Assembly (NCBI GenBank): GCA_051530055.1
Contig: CM121342.1
Coordinates: forward strand, 8,308,001-8,372,000
Reading direction: 5' to 3'
Length of the DNA: 64,000 nt
Source: Neoechinorhynchus agilis
Lineage: Eukaryota > Acanthocephala
The translations under genes were made by a program, and so were the position numbers. Below the pieces are notes generated by a model. The model saw nothing but the letters and a program-made list of their open reading frames with translations. It made no database searches and was not told the origin of the DNA. Shown here one piece after another: positions 50,612 to 60,639 of this stretch (the stretch's first letter is position 1; every line of letters begins with the position of its first letter).

Positions 50612-52065
50612 ATGGACAAAACATTCAAACCCGATATTTTTGAAGCAAACTCAGATGCTGCTGACGGAGCCATAAGTTGGACGCACTGGAAACGGCGGTT
50701 CAACAAATATATTGCAACCTTGAGGGATCTCGAGCCAACAGACAAATTGGATCTCCTTATAAATATGATATCGCCGAAGGAGCCATGGAGCGTCTCGACC
50801 CAAAATGACAGCTCGATCGATCAATACATACAAACGTTAGAGAATCTCAGCATGGACTGCACCTTTGAACCTCTGTCACTGATTCAACACAAGAAAATTA
50901 TTATGAGAGACGCGTTCGTCACCGGACTACGCTCACCATTCGTTCGCCAAAGAATTCTTAAAAGCACTAATCTCAATCTATATGAAGTATATGCGAAAGC
51001 ACGGTCGCTCGAAATGGCACAGATCCAGGCAGCAAGCTACAATAATGAAGGTGAGCACAGTACCCAGATAGTTTCCAAAATTAGCTCACTTATCGAACAA
51101 GCAAACGACACGGCGGATATTAGTGAACCGAACGTAGCAGCTATCACAAAGTCGTGCTTTTTCTGCAATCAATCGTGGCAGTCTCGAACACGTTGTCCGG
51201 CCAGAAATGTTATTCACCACAGTTGCTCATGCAGATCACGGAACGGATCAGGTCAGCATAAAGCAAAAGCGATCATCGTGGACCGTGACTCTGAAAATGG
51301 TCTAACAATGATCTCTGCAACAACTGGGAAATCATCAAACCTGAGCAAGGCAGAAATCGAGGCTAAGCTGAACGGTATAATCTTGAAAGGATTGATAGAT
51401 ACAGGAAGTTCAGAAAATTTCATCGACGACTCGTTTGCGCATTCATTGAATCTACCGATGGAACCATGCCTGGAACGAGTTTCTCTGGCTGCATCGAGCA
51501 AATGTTCTGTTGTGAACAATACGTGTCAAGCTAATGTATGGATCGGAAAGCAAAATCATAATCAGGTCAGATTCCTTTGTTTGAAAAACAATTGCCATGA
51601 CATCTTCCTCGGGCATCCATTCATGTCCAAGCGTCAAACTGTCGAGCCAAGTCATTCTCCATGGAGAGCTCAGATAGTCATCGTGACAGGCAATACTGGT
51701 AAGCGCCGAATGGTCATCGACTATGGACAAACCATTATTCGGTTCACTGTTCTCGACGCCTACCCACGAACAGACTCTTTAGTTCAGATTTATAGCAAAA
51801 TTGACATGCGCACAGCATATCATCAGTTATCGCTTCAGAGGATTGATCGTCCATACACATCATTTGGAGAAGACGGGAAACTTTATCAAATTTTCGAGTA
51901 CCGTTTGGTTTGACAAATGCTCCTGTTGCATTTCAACGGGCAATCAATGAGATCATATCGCTCTATAAGCTTACGGACGTTTTCGCTTACTTGGACTACC
52001 TCGTTGAGTGTGGGATGTCGATAGAAGAACACGACCAAAATACAAAAAATTATTCAACAAAAAGA
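50612..52065 (+). pseudogene. Ty3/Gypsy-like retrotransposon gag-PR-RT, truncated
   Basis: Long open frame from ATG 50612 to TGA near 51913. The gag-like N-terminus (SWTHWKRRFNKYI) is followed by a zinc-knuckle remnant with four Cys/His (CFFCNQSW..RCPA), then an aspartic protease motif LIDTGSSENFIDD, then the RT start (SPW.A..V.V.....RMVIDY, KIDMRTAYHQL). After the stop, 51910-52060 continues in another frame with TNAPVAFQRAIN and VFAYLDYLV, RT motifs B and C with the catalytic pair seen as LDY. Between the protease and the RT there is almost no spacer, so an internal deletion is likely. The element is cut at about 52065, where R2-group-like tail E7 begins. No RNase H or integrase. Confidence 0.7.
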
Positions 52066-52069
52066 GTTC

Positions 52070-52640
52070 GAAAACATCCACACCATCGGTCTGGATCACT
52101 CAGCTGCGGTCCTGGTGTAATGGTCGAAAGCACAGATCCAGTGCTCCCTTCCGTTCCATAGGCAGACTTTTGTTTCAGTCTCTTAGACAATTGATTTACG
52201 AGGCCCTGCGCCGCGTTATCAAACGACCCCAAGTGTCAAGACCTCAAAGGAAACGAAATATCGCTTTAATTTCCTTTATCTTAGTTTTGCCATCGCAGGG
52301 ATTCAAAAATTCACTAATTTATTTCCGATATTTCTTGGACGAGCCTTGGGAAAATGTCGAAAAATTCCCCGGGTGGCACAACTAAGAAAAAGAAAGTATC
52401 TTTCCCCCCTTCCGTCGAAGATAATAATCCAAGATATCCCCGTTCCTCGGAACTTTCCGTCTGATCGTCGACAGACGAGACCATGGTGTCCCGATGGTTC
52501 CATGGTCGCTCCGAAACGGCAGTGATTCGATATGAACATCGGTACTTCAAGTCTCAGGGACACTGCGATACTTACTGTTTCGTCGGAGAGAAGAGCTTTA
52601 AGCCAAGCACTCGATTCTCTAGTAGAGACGTCCGCCAATC
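52070..52640 (-). pseudogene. R2-group-like element C-terminal fragment E7
   Basis: Minus strand, 52638-52400: SSAWLKALLSDETVSIAVSLRLEVPMF, then H.C.FG and HHGLVCRRSDG. This is the (S/G)AWL.ALP, L.D....IAVSLRL and HGL.C zinc region of the family. 52240-52070 gives NAAQGLVNQLSKRLKQ and ..GSVLSTITPGPQL, matching the end of E6. The nuclease-like region between is deleted. It joins the broken Gypsy-like element directly. Confidence 0.6.
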
Positions 52641-52907
52641 GAGTTCGATTGGCCAGGTCACGAGAATCTGAAACTAAAAAGTTATTCTTTTTACGACCAT
52701 TGACTGGTTCCTACTCGCTACCGGAACTTTGCAATCTTGAAAGTGGGATTCTAAGGGCTGTTCGTTTCTACCGGTTGTACCTTCGAAATTGCTAAGAATT
52801 GTCCGTCAATACGTAATTTGCTAAACGCAAACATCATTACGGACCCTTTATACGGAACGAAGATATACCGAAAGGATAAATCTAATGATACTGAGAAACT
52901 ACCGTAT

Positions 52908-52980
52908 GCCCGGTTAGCTCAATCGGTAGAGCGTGGGACTTTTAATCCCAAGGTCGTGGGTTCGAGCCCCACATCGGGCG
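52908..52980 (+). tRNA. tRNA-Lys (anticodon TTT)
   Basis: 73 bases identical to 8394-8466, with full cloverleaf and intact A and B boxes. Flanking DNA differs completely, so the two are dispersed copies rather than a segmental duplication. Confidence 0.95.
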
Positions 52981-53157
52981 GCAGAGTCTCAACCCCGCAT
53001 ACTTTTTTTCGAAAAACACAGTACGCTCGCAATGTCGATCAGAACGGCAATCAAATTAATTTTTTCCGAACAGATTAGGCCTGATTGGGGCCCAAGTTTC
53101 GATTCAGATAGAAGCTCCCTCCACAAAGTCTGCAAAACTCTTTATTCCTAGACAATT

Positions 53158-53526
53158 TTACTCCTTGTCACATTCATCGTCTGAATCCTTCTCCTCACCG
53201 CCGGGGCACGTCCTAAGACAGGTTTGTATGAGAGTTTTTCCCGCATTTGATTTGATCATCGGTTTAAGCCGATCAGTGGCAAACGTGTAGACATGACCGG
53301 TCTCACTTGCGACCAGAAGCATCACTTCTGTTCCGGTCAAGGTGGCCAGTTCATACGCTTTTTTCATGAGACCAGCTTTTCTCTTGCTAAAAGTCGTCGC
53401 CCTCCGCGATTTATCCGCTATTAAACACATTTCGATCTTTACACGTCCTCTCGTCTTTTTGGCCACTACAGGAATGTCATCGTTGGATTCCGCTGCCCGT
53501 TTATTATTACTATTTGGCGCTGCCAT
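53158..53526 (-). CDS. SRF: Serum response factor, MADS domain only
   Basis: Single-exon protein of 122 residues. Residues 27-83 form an SRF-type MADS box (GRVKIEM, RRATTFSKRKAGLMKKAYEL, LVASETGHVYTFAT) and 84-105 are the SAM extension (RLKPMIKSNAGKTLIQTCL). SRF dimers bind CArG boxes (CC(A/T)6GG) and recruit MRTF or ETS cofactors to control actin and muscle genes. The body (TFSKRK, ETGHVYTFAT) is SRF rather than MEF2. The usual long transactivation region after the SAM domain is missing: the protein ends in a 17-residue acidic tail and TAA. A downstream exon is possible, but no donor is needed because the frame ends cleanly. The N-terminus before the MADS box is also very short. Confidence 0.85.
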   Translation of the reverse strand: MAAPNSNNKRAAESNDDIPVVAKKTRGRVKIEMCLIADKSRRATTFSKRKAGLMKKAYELATLTGTEVMLLVASETGHVYTFATDRLKPMIKSNAGKTLIQTCLRTCPGGEEKDSDDECDKE

Positions 53527-54172
53527 TGCCGTAAAATGCGACGGAGCCGTAGTGCCGAACCAATTATCGCTACATAAAACAAGGTATTTTCGGCACTTCT
53601 CTTAGGTAACGTCATCACTCCTTCGTGCGGCAATCCAAAAGATTCCTCAGAACGGGAAAAAGCTCATTACGGATGAGTCGAAATCAATAAAAGGACCATT
53701 GGCATGTTCATGAATAGAAAATTCGAAAGAGGAAAATCCATTTTTATTTTCCATCCTAAAAAATAATACCCAAGTATCCACATATGTTTGCTCTGTCGTC
53801 ACTCTTAAAAATACGTAAATTCGGTAAAATAAGGATTATTGAAAGGAATCGCATTTAAAAAATCGAGCCTGTTATTTTCCCGGGTCTCACAGTTCAGTTG
53901 GCCTGAGGTTTTACATTATTATTGATTGCCGCTTTATCCATGAGTTACTTCTTGGAACCTCGCGTTCATCTCACTTTTAAGCGAATAAATCAAAGGATTT
54001 AAGAAAAAGAATATCGTAAGTAAGGAAACTTGCAATAGCTATTTGAATTTTAAATTCCCACATTTTGTCTCTCGCTGCAATCTGCTTAGCTGAATATCCC
54101 AAAGATTATTAATTGACGCGATTGGAAATTAAGATTAAGGCATCTTTAAAGTGTAAAATGAGAATTTTTTTA
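53527..54172. other. Spacer between SRF and acidic ORF
   Basis: No supported gene, tRNA or repeat. Confidence 0.4.
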
Positions 54173-54598
54173 TCAGTCTTCGTCCAAAAGAAGTTCGTCT
54201 TTCAATATGTCTTCAAATAAAACAACGCCCAAAAGACGAAGCATTTCGGGCATAAACTCTTCTTTTTCTTTTGCACAAATCTCTTTATAGCGAGCAAAAT
54301 CGATTGGTTCGAAGGATTGATCCAGGGACGATAACAAAGTCCCTGGGCAATCGTTTCCATTTCTTAAAATTTGATCTACTTCCTCTTCCATCTCCGTCGT
54401 CTCTTCTGGTGTTAACTCCCAACTTTCATTTTCATAACTGGATCGCTCTTGGCTCCCCGAAGAAGCTCCAATAATCTTTTCTTGTTTCTCTTGATCCATC
54501 ACAGTCTTATTATCTTCGTCAGACTCGTCTAGCAAATTTAAATCTTTGGATTTTATTGACTCAGAAGAGTAAAGAACAATGGAAAAAAGTATCACCAT
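54173..54598 (-). CDS. Small acidic protein with signal-peptide-like N-terminus
   Basis: 141 residues in one exon. The first 17 (MVILFSIVLYSSESIKS) look like a short secretory signal. The remainder is strongly acidic (poly-E/D clusters, WELTPEETTEMEEEVDQI) and ends FEDILKDELLLDED. It has one Cys pair (C~84, C~109) and no transmembrane segment after the signal. I recognise no family. It could be a secreted or ER-lumen protein, or a cytosolic acidic protein if the hydrophobic start is only partly used. The open length in AT-rich DNA and the clean ATG support a real gene. A nearby gene partner is not evident. Confidence 0.5.
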   Translation of the reverse strand: MVILFSIVLYSSESIKSKDLNLLDESDEDNKTVMDQEKQEKIIGASSGSQERSSYENESWELTPEETTEMEEEVDQILRNGNDCPGTLLSSLDQSFEPIDFARYKEICAKEKEEFMPEMLRLLGVVLFEDILKDELLLDED

Positions 54599-54984
54599 GA
54601 CGACCGCTTATTGACGCCTCGGTCCAAAAAGTCTACAACAAGTAAATTTTATTCATTTGGCCAAGTTGTCTGACCTGCAGAAAACTTCAAAGTTGATTTT
54701 GATAAAGATTTCGTAATAGCTTAAAATATAATTTGCTTTATTTAATCTTTCTGTCCCTTAAGTGCGAATGACGACCTCAGTTAATTGAATTTGACCTTTA
54801 AATTTATTTATCTTGAGTATCGTTTTTTGTTGGTCAGTAATTTTGATTTTCGAAAACGTGTACTCATTTTCCATCAATTCTTCAAAATCTATTAAGTTTT
54901 TTTTGGGAAATCCAGACGTTTTTGGTTTTTGGTGATTTAAAACGTTTCATTATAAAACTGGCATTGATTATCCCGGCGGTATTT
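54599..54984. other. Spacer
   Basis: AT-rich with no supported feature. Confidence 0.4.
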
Positions 54985-55145
54985 AACAGTTCATTTTTCA
55001 GAGATGATGTATTTTAGTTAATTTTAGGCGACATAGAGCTGGAGGCATTATTTACATTGTTTACTTTTAGATTTGGAGATTTACAATAAGAGAAAGATTC
55101 CAATAAATCGGATTTGATTTTCCAATATCCGTGGATGAAATTTTG
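54985..55145 (-). repeat. Dispersed repeat R-c, copy 2
   Basis: Inverted relative to 47425-47590. Its start lies 4-5 bases from the 5' end of tRNA-Asp. Reads NFIHGYWKIKSDLLESFSYC on the minus strand. Confidence 0.75.
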
Positions 55146-55149
55146 AACG

Positions 55150-55221
55150 TCGGTGTTAGTATAGTGGTGAGTATACCCGCCTGTCACGCGGGTGACCGGG
55201 GTTCGATTCCCCGACACCGAG
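55150..55221 (+). tRNA. tRNA-Asp (anticodon GTC)
   Basis: 72 bases: acceptor TCGGTGT/ACACCGA with a G discriminator, D arm TAGTATAGTGGTGAGTA, anticodon arm CCCGC-CTGTCAC-GCGGG, and T arm CCGGG-GTTCGATTC-CCCG(G). A complete, functional-looking tRNA. Confidence 0.95.
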
Positions 55222-55564
55222 ATCGAATCTTTAAAAGACGTTCATTGACATTTGTACGACCCAAATAGAGTTATATTTAAATCAATAAATTCTTAATTTC
55301 ATTCATTTTCTCCTATCGACAAATAGTTGATTTATTTGCCTAAATTGGGCGGCAATCTAAAATGTGAGGTTGGGAGATACAAAACAGGTCACAATATCCG
55401 CATCGAGTTCACTAGCTCATTCCTCTTGTTGTCGATGAGGTGCATCCTCCCTGATCCTCCGATTCGAACCCATCGCCTCTCCCGAAATCACCGCCGTCGC
55501 TATCGCTAAATCCACCGGGTCTCGGGTTTTATAAATGATGTTGAAAAGATAATTCATTGTTATT
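55222..55564. other. Spacer with tRNA-like B box
   Basis: The minus strand around 55450-55530 holds GGTTCGAATC preceded by GGTGGATTTAGCG, vaguely SINE-like, but no stems pair. No gene supported. Confidence 0.3.
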
Positions 55565-55806
55565 TGTTGATAGGAGAGATAAATGAAATTAAGATTTTAT
55601 TGGATATTTCGATCCACTATCTCGGCAGACCAACAATTTCACCCGACGGATGAAGGAACACGAATCATCAGTTGTTCGCAACACGGGTATTAGTTCCGCA
55701 GCGGTGGCCCATGCAAAAAACACAGGGCACACTATTAATTTTAGTGCCGCTACAACGATCGAAATATCCAATAAAATCTTAATTTCATTAATCTCTCCTA
55801 TCAACA
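55565..55806 (+). mobile_element. Penelope-like GIY-YIG fragment flanked by 50-bp inverted repeats
   Basis: Arms 55565-55614 and 55757-55806 are near-perfect reverse complements (TGTTGATAGGAGAGAT outer end). The 142-base interior reads on the + strand TRRMKEHESSVVRNTGISSAAVAHAKNTGHTINF, the C-terminal half of a GIY-YIG domain (R.KEH......AVA.H....GH). The right arm continues the same frame (TIEISNKILISLISP). The structure abuts the 3' end of the oppositely oriented Penelope-like element 2. Confidence 0.65.
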
Positions 55807-55807
55807 T

Positions 55808-58316
55808 TTATAAATGATCTCGGTAGAGAGGTTCACCTCGCCATCTGAATGGCACCGCGAATGATGTTCCGCCCAAGGTGTGGCTTTTGGCGAACTCTCG
55901 CACTACGAACATGTTCCGTGTAACTCGTTTGTACAGCGGTCGCTCCGTCTTCCCAATGAATGTGATATAACGCCATTTCCTTCTTCTTAGGCAACGTTCG
56001 CAGATTATCTTATACAAAACGTTGCGTTCTCTCCACACCGCGCAGCACCATATCGACCCCTCCTGTCCTTGTCTGGCGCAAATCTGGAATGAACTTGGTG
56101 CTTCATGATGTCTCCGGTTAACCAGACGAACATCCAATCCAGCTCTTGATAGCAGTCGTCTTATGTTGTTCGTAAATTGCTCGCTAACGAATGGAATCTT
56201 CAGAATGGTCTTTAGTTTTTGACGATTCCTCTCGAGATCATCAACTATTCGCTGGCTAGCATTTTCCGGGCGTACTTGAAGTCTTCTGATCTCCTGACCT
56301 GAGTATCCATTCTGAGCCAACAATTCATTGATTTCCTGAACTGCCAATCGTTCCGCATCTACCGATGATGAGCACGTCCGTGCAGTCCGATGCATCTGAA
56401 CGTAGATCGTCTGTTTTATCATTTAAGGGTGATGAGAATCTCGATGCATGAAGATGGCCTTCTTGCACCGCTTGCGGTACCAACTGTATTCGTTTATATC
56501 ATTGGCGTTGAAACATAGATTCAGGGACGACAGGTAATCCGCTGCCCCGGGTAACTCTGATACGCCTAGCCGAATCCATCCAATCCACCGGGACTCCACG
56601 TCATTCCCTTCACTCTCCTCTTTGTAGGTGAACAAAACATCATCCACATAGCGGAGATAAATTTGAAAATGATAGCTAAGGCTGGAGCTAAACTATTTCC
56701 CAATTGATAATCCGCCGATCTAGCAGTATATCTGGTTGCCACATTGGAAAAGGTTGCAATCCAAAACCATCCGGCTGAGGCGAATCACATCGAGATTGAT
56801 ATCCTCTCCGCACTCTCCCAACCTTCTCTTCAGTGCTCTGGTTCCTGCTTCGTTGTCCACATTCATATAAAGCGATTCGATATCGAAGGACATGACGTGG
56901 CTACCCATTTCAAGTAGTCCCTCGACATTTCTTACATATGAGGCTGTCCTCTGAATCAACGGACTGACCGCCATTGCCAAGAGCCGAGATATCCTGTAGG
57001 TAGGTTCGTTAACAGCCGAAATTATCGGGCGACATTTTAATAAATTTGCGGTCGTTGTTGTAATCGGGACAATTGGCATTTTGTACGTCTTAGCCATTGT
57101 ATACATTACTGGAATGCGCAATAGTCCGCGTGTAAAGCCGTTCATACCTCTCAGATTTCTAACGGCAATCACTTCTCGAAGGCCATGATTCAGCTGCTTT
57201 CTCTTCGATTCGGTATCGTCTTTATCCTCTCGCTTGTACGAACTATCATCACTCAATATCTCGTCCATCATTGCGGATTCAACACTTCCGTTTATTGCCA
57301 CTAAATCACTACCCCTGCCGCTCATACGTATTTGAATCGTTTTATCTTTGATTTTCTCCTTAATCGAAATCAGCGCCTGCCGCTCGCCTCTCGATATGTT
57401 TGACTTATGCCTCTGTCCAATGTGAAGATTCATCAAAACCTCGATTTCCTCTCTTATCATTAGCAGTTGCCTTTCTGTATGATCATTTGCCTCAGGATCT
57501 GCTACCATTTGTTTCTCAGTCTAAGCGTGGTCTTGACTTCCATAATTGTTTCGATTCTCTGCTATCATCCGTGATCGGCAAAGCCGCATTTTCGCTATTC
57601 TATTTCGACGCTCTCACTCGCAACTGATAACTCAAACGGGCGATATCGACTTGAAGCTGGAAAACATCTATTTGTGTGAGTTTCCTAATCGGCGCGAAGC
57701 ATGTTCCTCGGGAGAGGAATCTGCGTTCCTCGATATTCAGTATGTCAAGCGGTGTGCATGCCATTCTATCATTATCATTAAGAAGCGGAATCGTGGGTAA
57801 GGTAACTTTAAATATATTTGCCATTGTTAAATTGATATTTGGCGTAATTAAAGAATTATAGATTAATTTAATTAATTTTCGGCCTGAGCGTGGGCCTCCT
57901 TCAGATATTACTTGTAAGTTTTTAAATATTCGAGTTTGTGCCTCTGAAGAAGGCCCCCGCCCTGGCCGAAAATTAATTAAATTAATCTATAATTCTTTAA
58001 TTACACCAAATATCAATTTAGGTAAGATAACTTTAACTGTTCGATGGTTCAATTCGGCATATGTCCTCTTTATGCGATTCTTCGCAGTCGATTTTGCAAA
58101 CTTTGCATTCCTCGTTGATGTGTTAAGCAGTTCATTCAGCTCATCAACACTCAATCGATCCTGCAATAACTGCATTTCCATTATCGTACAATTCCTCACC
58201 AAATGTATACGCCGCCAAGTTTCTCTTATATGGCAATTTGAACATTGAAAACGGAGTCCTTTTAATCTTTCCTTTAGTTTTCTGTAGTGCGCTAGTTCTT
58301 TAGGTATCTGATGCAA
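55808..58316 (-). pseudogene. Penelope-like element 2, near full length but broken
   Basis: Minus-strand order: N-terminal part 58316-57987 (MHQIPKELAHYRKLKERL..), a 0.2-kb foldback insertion (57829-58020), continuation 57824-57600 (ERRFLSRG-type motif), RT core 57508-56720 (GMNGFTRGLLRIPVMYTMAKTYK, RPIISAVNEPTYRIS, SFDIESLYMNVD), 56690-56423 (RYVDDVLFTYKEE, catalytic YVDD intact; WYRKRCKKA), and linker plus GIY-YIG 56422-55808 (LYKIICERC...ITFIGKTERPLYKRVT). At least three frameshifts or stops separate these blocks. The order is that of canonical Penelope-like elements: RT, then GIY-YIG. It is a different lineage from element 1 judging by linker residues. Confidence 0.75.
57829..58020. repeat. 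Foldback insertion with 77-bp arms carrying hammerhead-like motifs
   Basis: Arms 57829-57905 and 57943-58020 are reverse complements at roughly 90% identity. The right arm on the + strand contains CTGAAGA, a GGCC..GGCC stem, then GAAA and an AT-rich stem candidate; the left arm has the same on the - strand with CTGAAGG. These are hammerhead-like cores. Related coding sequence flanks both sides (minus strand AAAGTTACCTTACC before, AAAGTTATCTTACC after), consistent with a target-site duplication of about 14 bases inside the Penelope-like N-terminus. Confidence 0.7.
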
Positions 58317-58343
58317 AATGTAAGATAGCAGGATATTATTGCG

Positions 58344-60240
58344 ATGACACCGCCTGAGGAGAAAACGTGGTTAACAGAAACGTGGCTTACTCCCTTCAAC
58401 TTAACAGAAACGTGGCTTACTCCCTTCAACAGCGATTCAGCAATCCTTCCCGGATACTCTTCCTTCCATACCGCGATGACCGTCCAGGAGGGGGTCTTAA
58501 TTTATGTACGGCAATCGCCACCTTACTCTTTATCTCTCACAGGCTCTCTACAAAACCCTGATATAGAATTCATCCCAGCCCATTTCATAGTTCCTCTGAG
58601 AAACGGCCTTAGAGAATTCACCATTGCTGGCGTCTATCGCCCTCCGGTATTTCGCCCTGAGCTCTCCTTGTTCCAAATTGACTCTACGATGGAGCTCATA
58701 AACTCCACAAATTCGCACCTTTTCTTAATTGTAGGGGACTTCAATAATCTATTTCCTCTTCTACCCTTCTCCGAGTTGCGTCAACTTATTGACTTCCCAA
58801 CTCGCCTTGACGCTCACCTCGACAGAGTGTTCACAAATATCGACGCCTACTCATCCGCCTCTAAACTCCTTCCCCCCCGCGAACTCTAACCACTCTTCTG
58901 CAATTATCACACCCTCCACCCCACCTCAGCGTATGAAATCCCCCATTATTCGTCCGGGATAAACGTGATCATCACATCCATAATTTTATAAATTATTCAA
59001 CTCTAATATTCGCACATTCCACTCTGACAACACAAATGACCATTCTTTGGTCATTTCCTGCCGAACCTCGATCATAGAAAATTTAATAGCTTCAGCAATC
59101 CCCAAGAAAATAATTAGGATCTCCAACCGCCACCCTCCATGGATAACCCCATTCTGAAACTTCTACAGAGGCAAGCTTCTAAGGCCCATCGCAATAACTC
59201 CCAGACTCTTCCCGTTTACAAAAAACACTTACTAACAAAATATTTATCGCCCGCAAAAACTTCCTTTCCTCTAAAATTCGATCAGGTGGCAACTCAACAT
59301 GGTGGCGGGCCGTAAGGGACTCTCGTGGTCTACGCCACCCGGATCCCTTCCCTAATTTGTCCTCCACTGAATTAAAACAGGTTATAGATTCCATTAATCA
59401 GAACCTCTTCCCTGACTCAATTTACAATTACTGCTCAACATCAGACACCACACAATCTTTCACGCCCACACCTGAAACTTTTGTCAAATCACCGATACTC
59501 TCCTTAGCTTTATCATATGAAGTACTAAAGTATCTCACGGAATTACTTGGAAATTCGTCCTCTCAATCCAAAATCCAAAACTGGGCTATTCGCAACATCA
59601 TCTCCGGACTCATCGACCCTCTTATCCACCTTATAAACCTCAGCTTTTTATATGGCATCTACCCCTCATGCCTGAAAACTGCCAAAGTTACACTCGTTCC
59701 AAAAAAAGGGCATACTATTTCGGCCGAATCATTCCGTCCAATTTCCATTATATCCGTTCTTTCAAGAATCAAACAAAAATGCTTTAAATCTCGCCTTTTT
59801 TCACTTCACGAAAAGTTATCGCCCTACAATTTGGCTTCCGGCCTAGATTTTCTGCCACCGATGCTCTACTTTGCATTTATGACACGCTTCTACGTAACCT
59901 CGACAACAATCCCTACTGACTTCCCCCTCTCACCGAATGCCTTGATGCTACCACAATTTCTACCACATATCACCCCCTTTTCAAATGAGCACAACACTTG
60001 CAATCCTAACCCGTTTCATCTCCTATACCTACGCCCCTTTTTCCATGCTGCCTAATCTTCTCAGATATCATAATCGTGAAATGAACCGGAAGGAGAGACC
60101 AACCCTACAAGCGCTCCTGCAAGCAATAAACACCAATTCCCACCAGAACGGACCTTTCAACCCAACCGAATATTCTCAAACGAACGGACACGTCCTCACC
60201 CGGACGAACCGTACCCGACTGGATAGTTCCCACCCGAAGT
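58344..60240 (+). pseudogene. LINE-J copy 3 (endonuclease to 3' end, internally deleted)
   Basis: 58344-58889 encodes the endonuclease: TETWLTPFNSDSAILPGYS, VLIYVRQS, FTIAGVYRPP, FLIVGDFNN and the LDRVFTN region. From 58890 to 59350 the linker is frameshifted. 59357-60055 starts the RT (SFRPISIISVLSRI, a fingers motif) and then jumps to the C-terminal tail that matches copy 1, so the catalytic core (motifs A to C) is deleted. A perfect 27-base tandem duplication (ACAGAAACGTGGCTTACTCC unit) sits at 58374-58427. 60090-60240 is the 3' UTR. The clade is Jockey/CR1-like by motif style. Confidence 0.7.
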
Positions 60241-60639
60241 GAATCGCTGCTTGATTTTCCATTCGCATGTCTTAATTTTAATTTGGCATAAGTTTCACCT
60301 GCAACATTTTCAGAGCACGGAAAATCCCGAAGAGCAAATTATTTCATTTTGTGCTGAAAGTCTCATACACGACTGATGATATCTTTGATCCGGGGAGTTG
60401 ATATGAATTTTTAAATCCCTTCAGATAATCTGATGCATCCCGAGGAGACGATGGTCATGCGTGTGAGTTCTCTCCCTTCAGCGTTCCCTTTTCTACCCAG
60501 ATCGGCGAGCTGTGCCCAAGGAAAGCAATCAGCCGTGTAATGGTCACTTCAACACTTATAAAAAATATCTATGTGCGGCCTTTTTTTCACGGCTGATAAT
60601 TTTTTGGCACACAGCCTACCGATCTGGTTCACGGAATTA

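Noticed and set aside
52050-52232. 60-codon minus-strand frame as a host gene
   Set aside because: It is the 3' tail of R2-group-like fragment E7, matching E6.
55430-55530. tRNA-like sequence with GGTTCGAATC on the minus strand
   Set aside because: No acceptor, anticodon or T stem pairs; only the B box matches.
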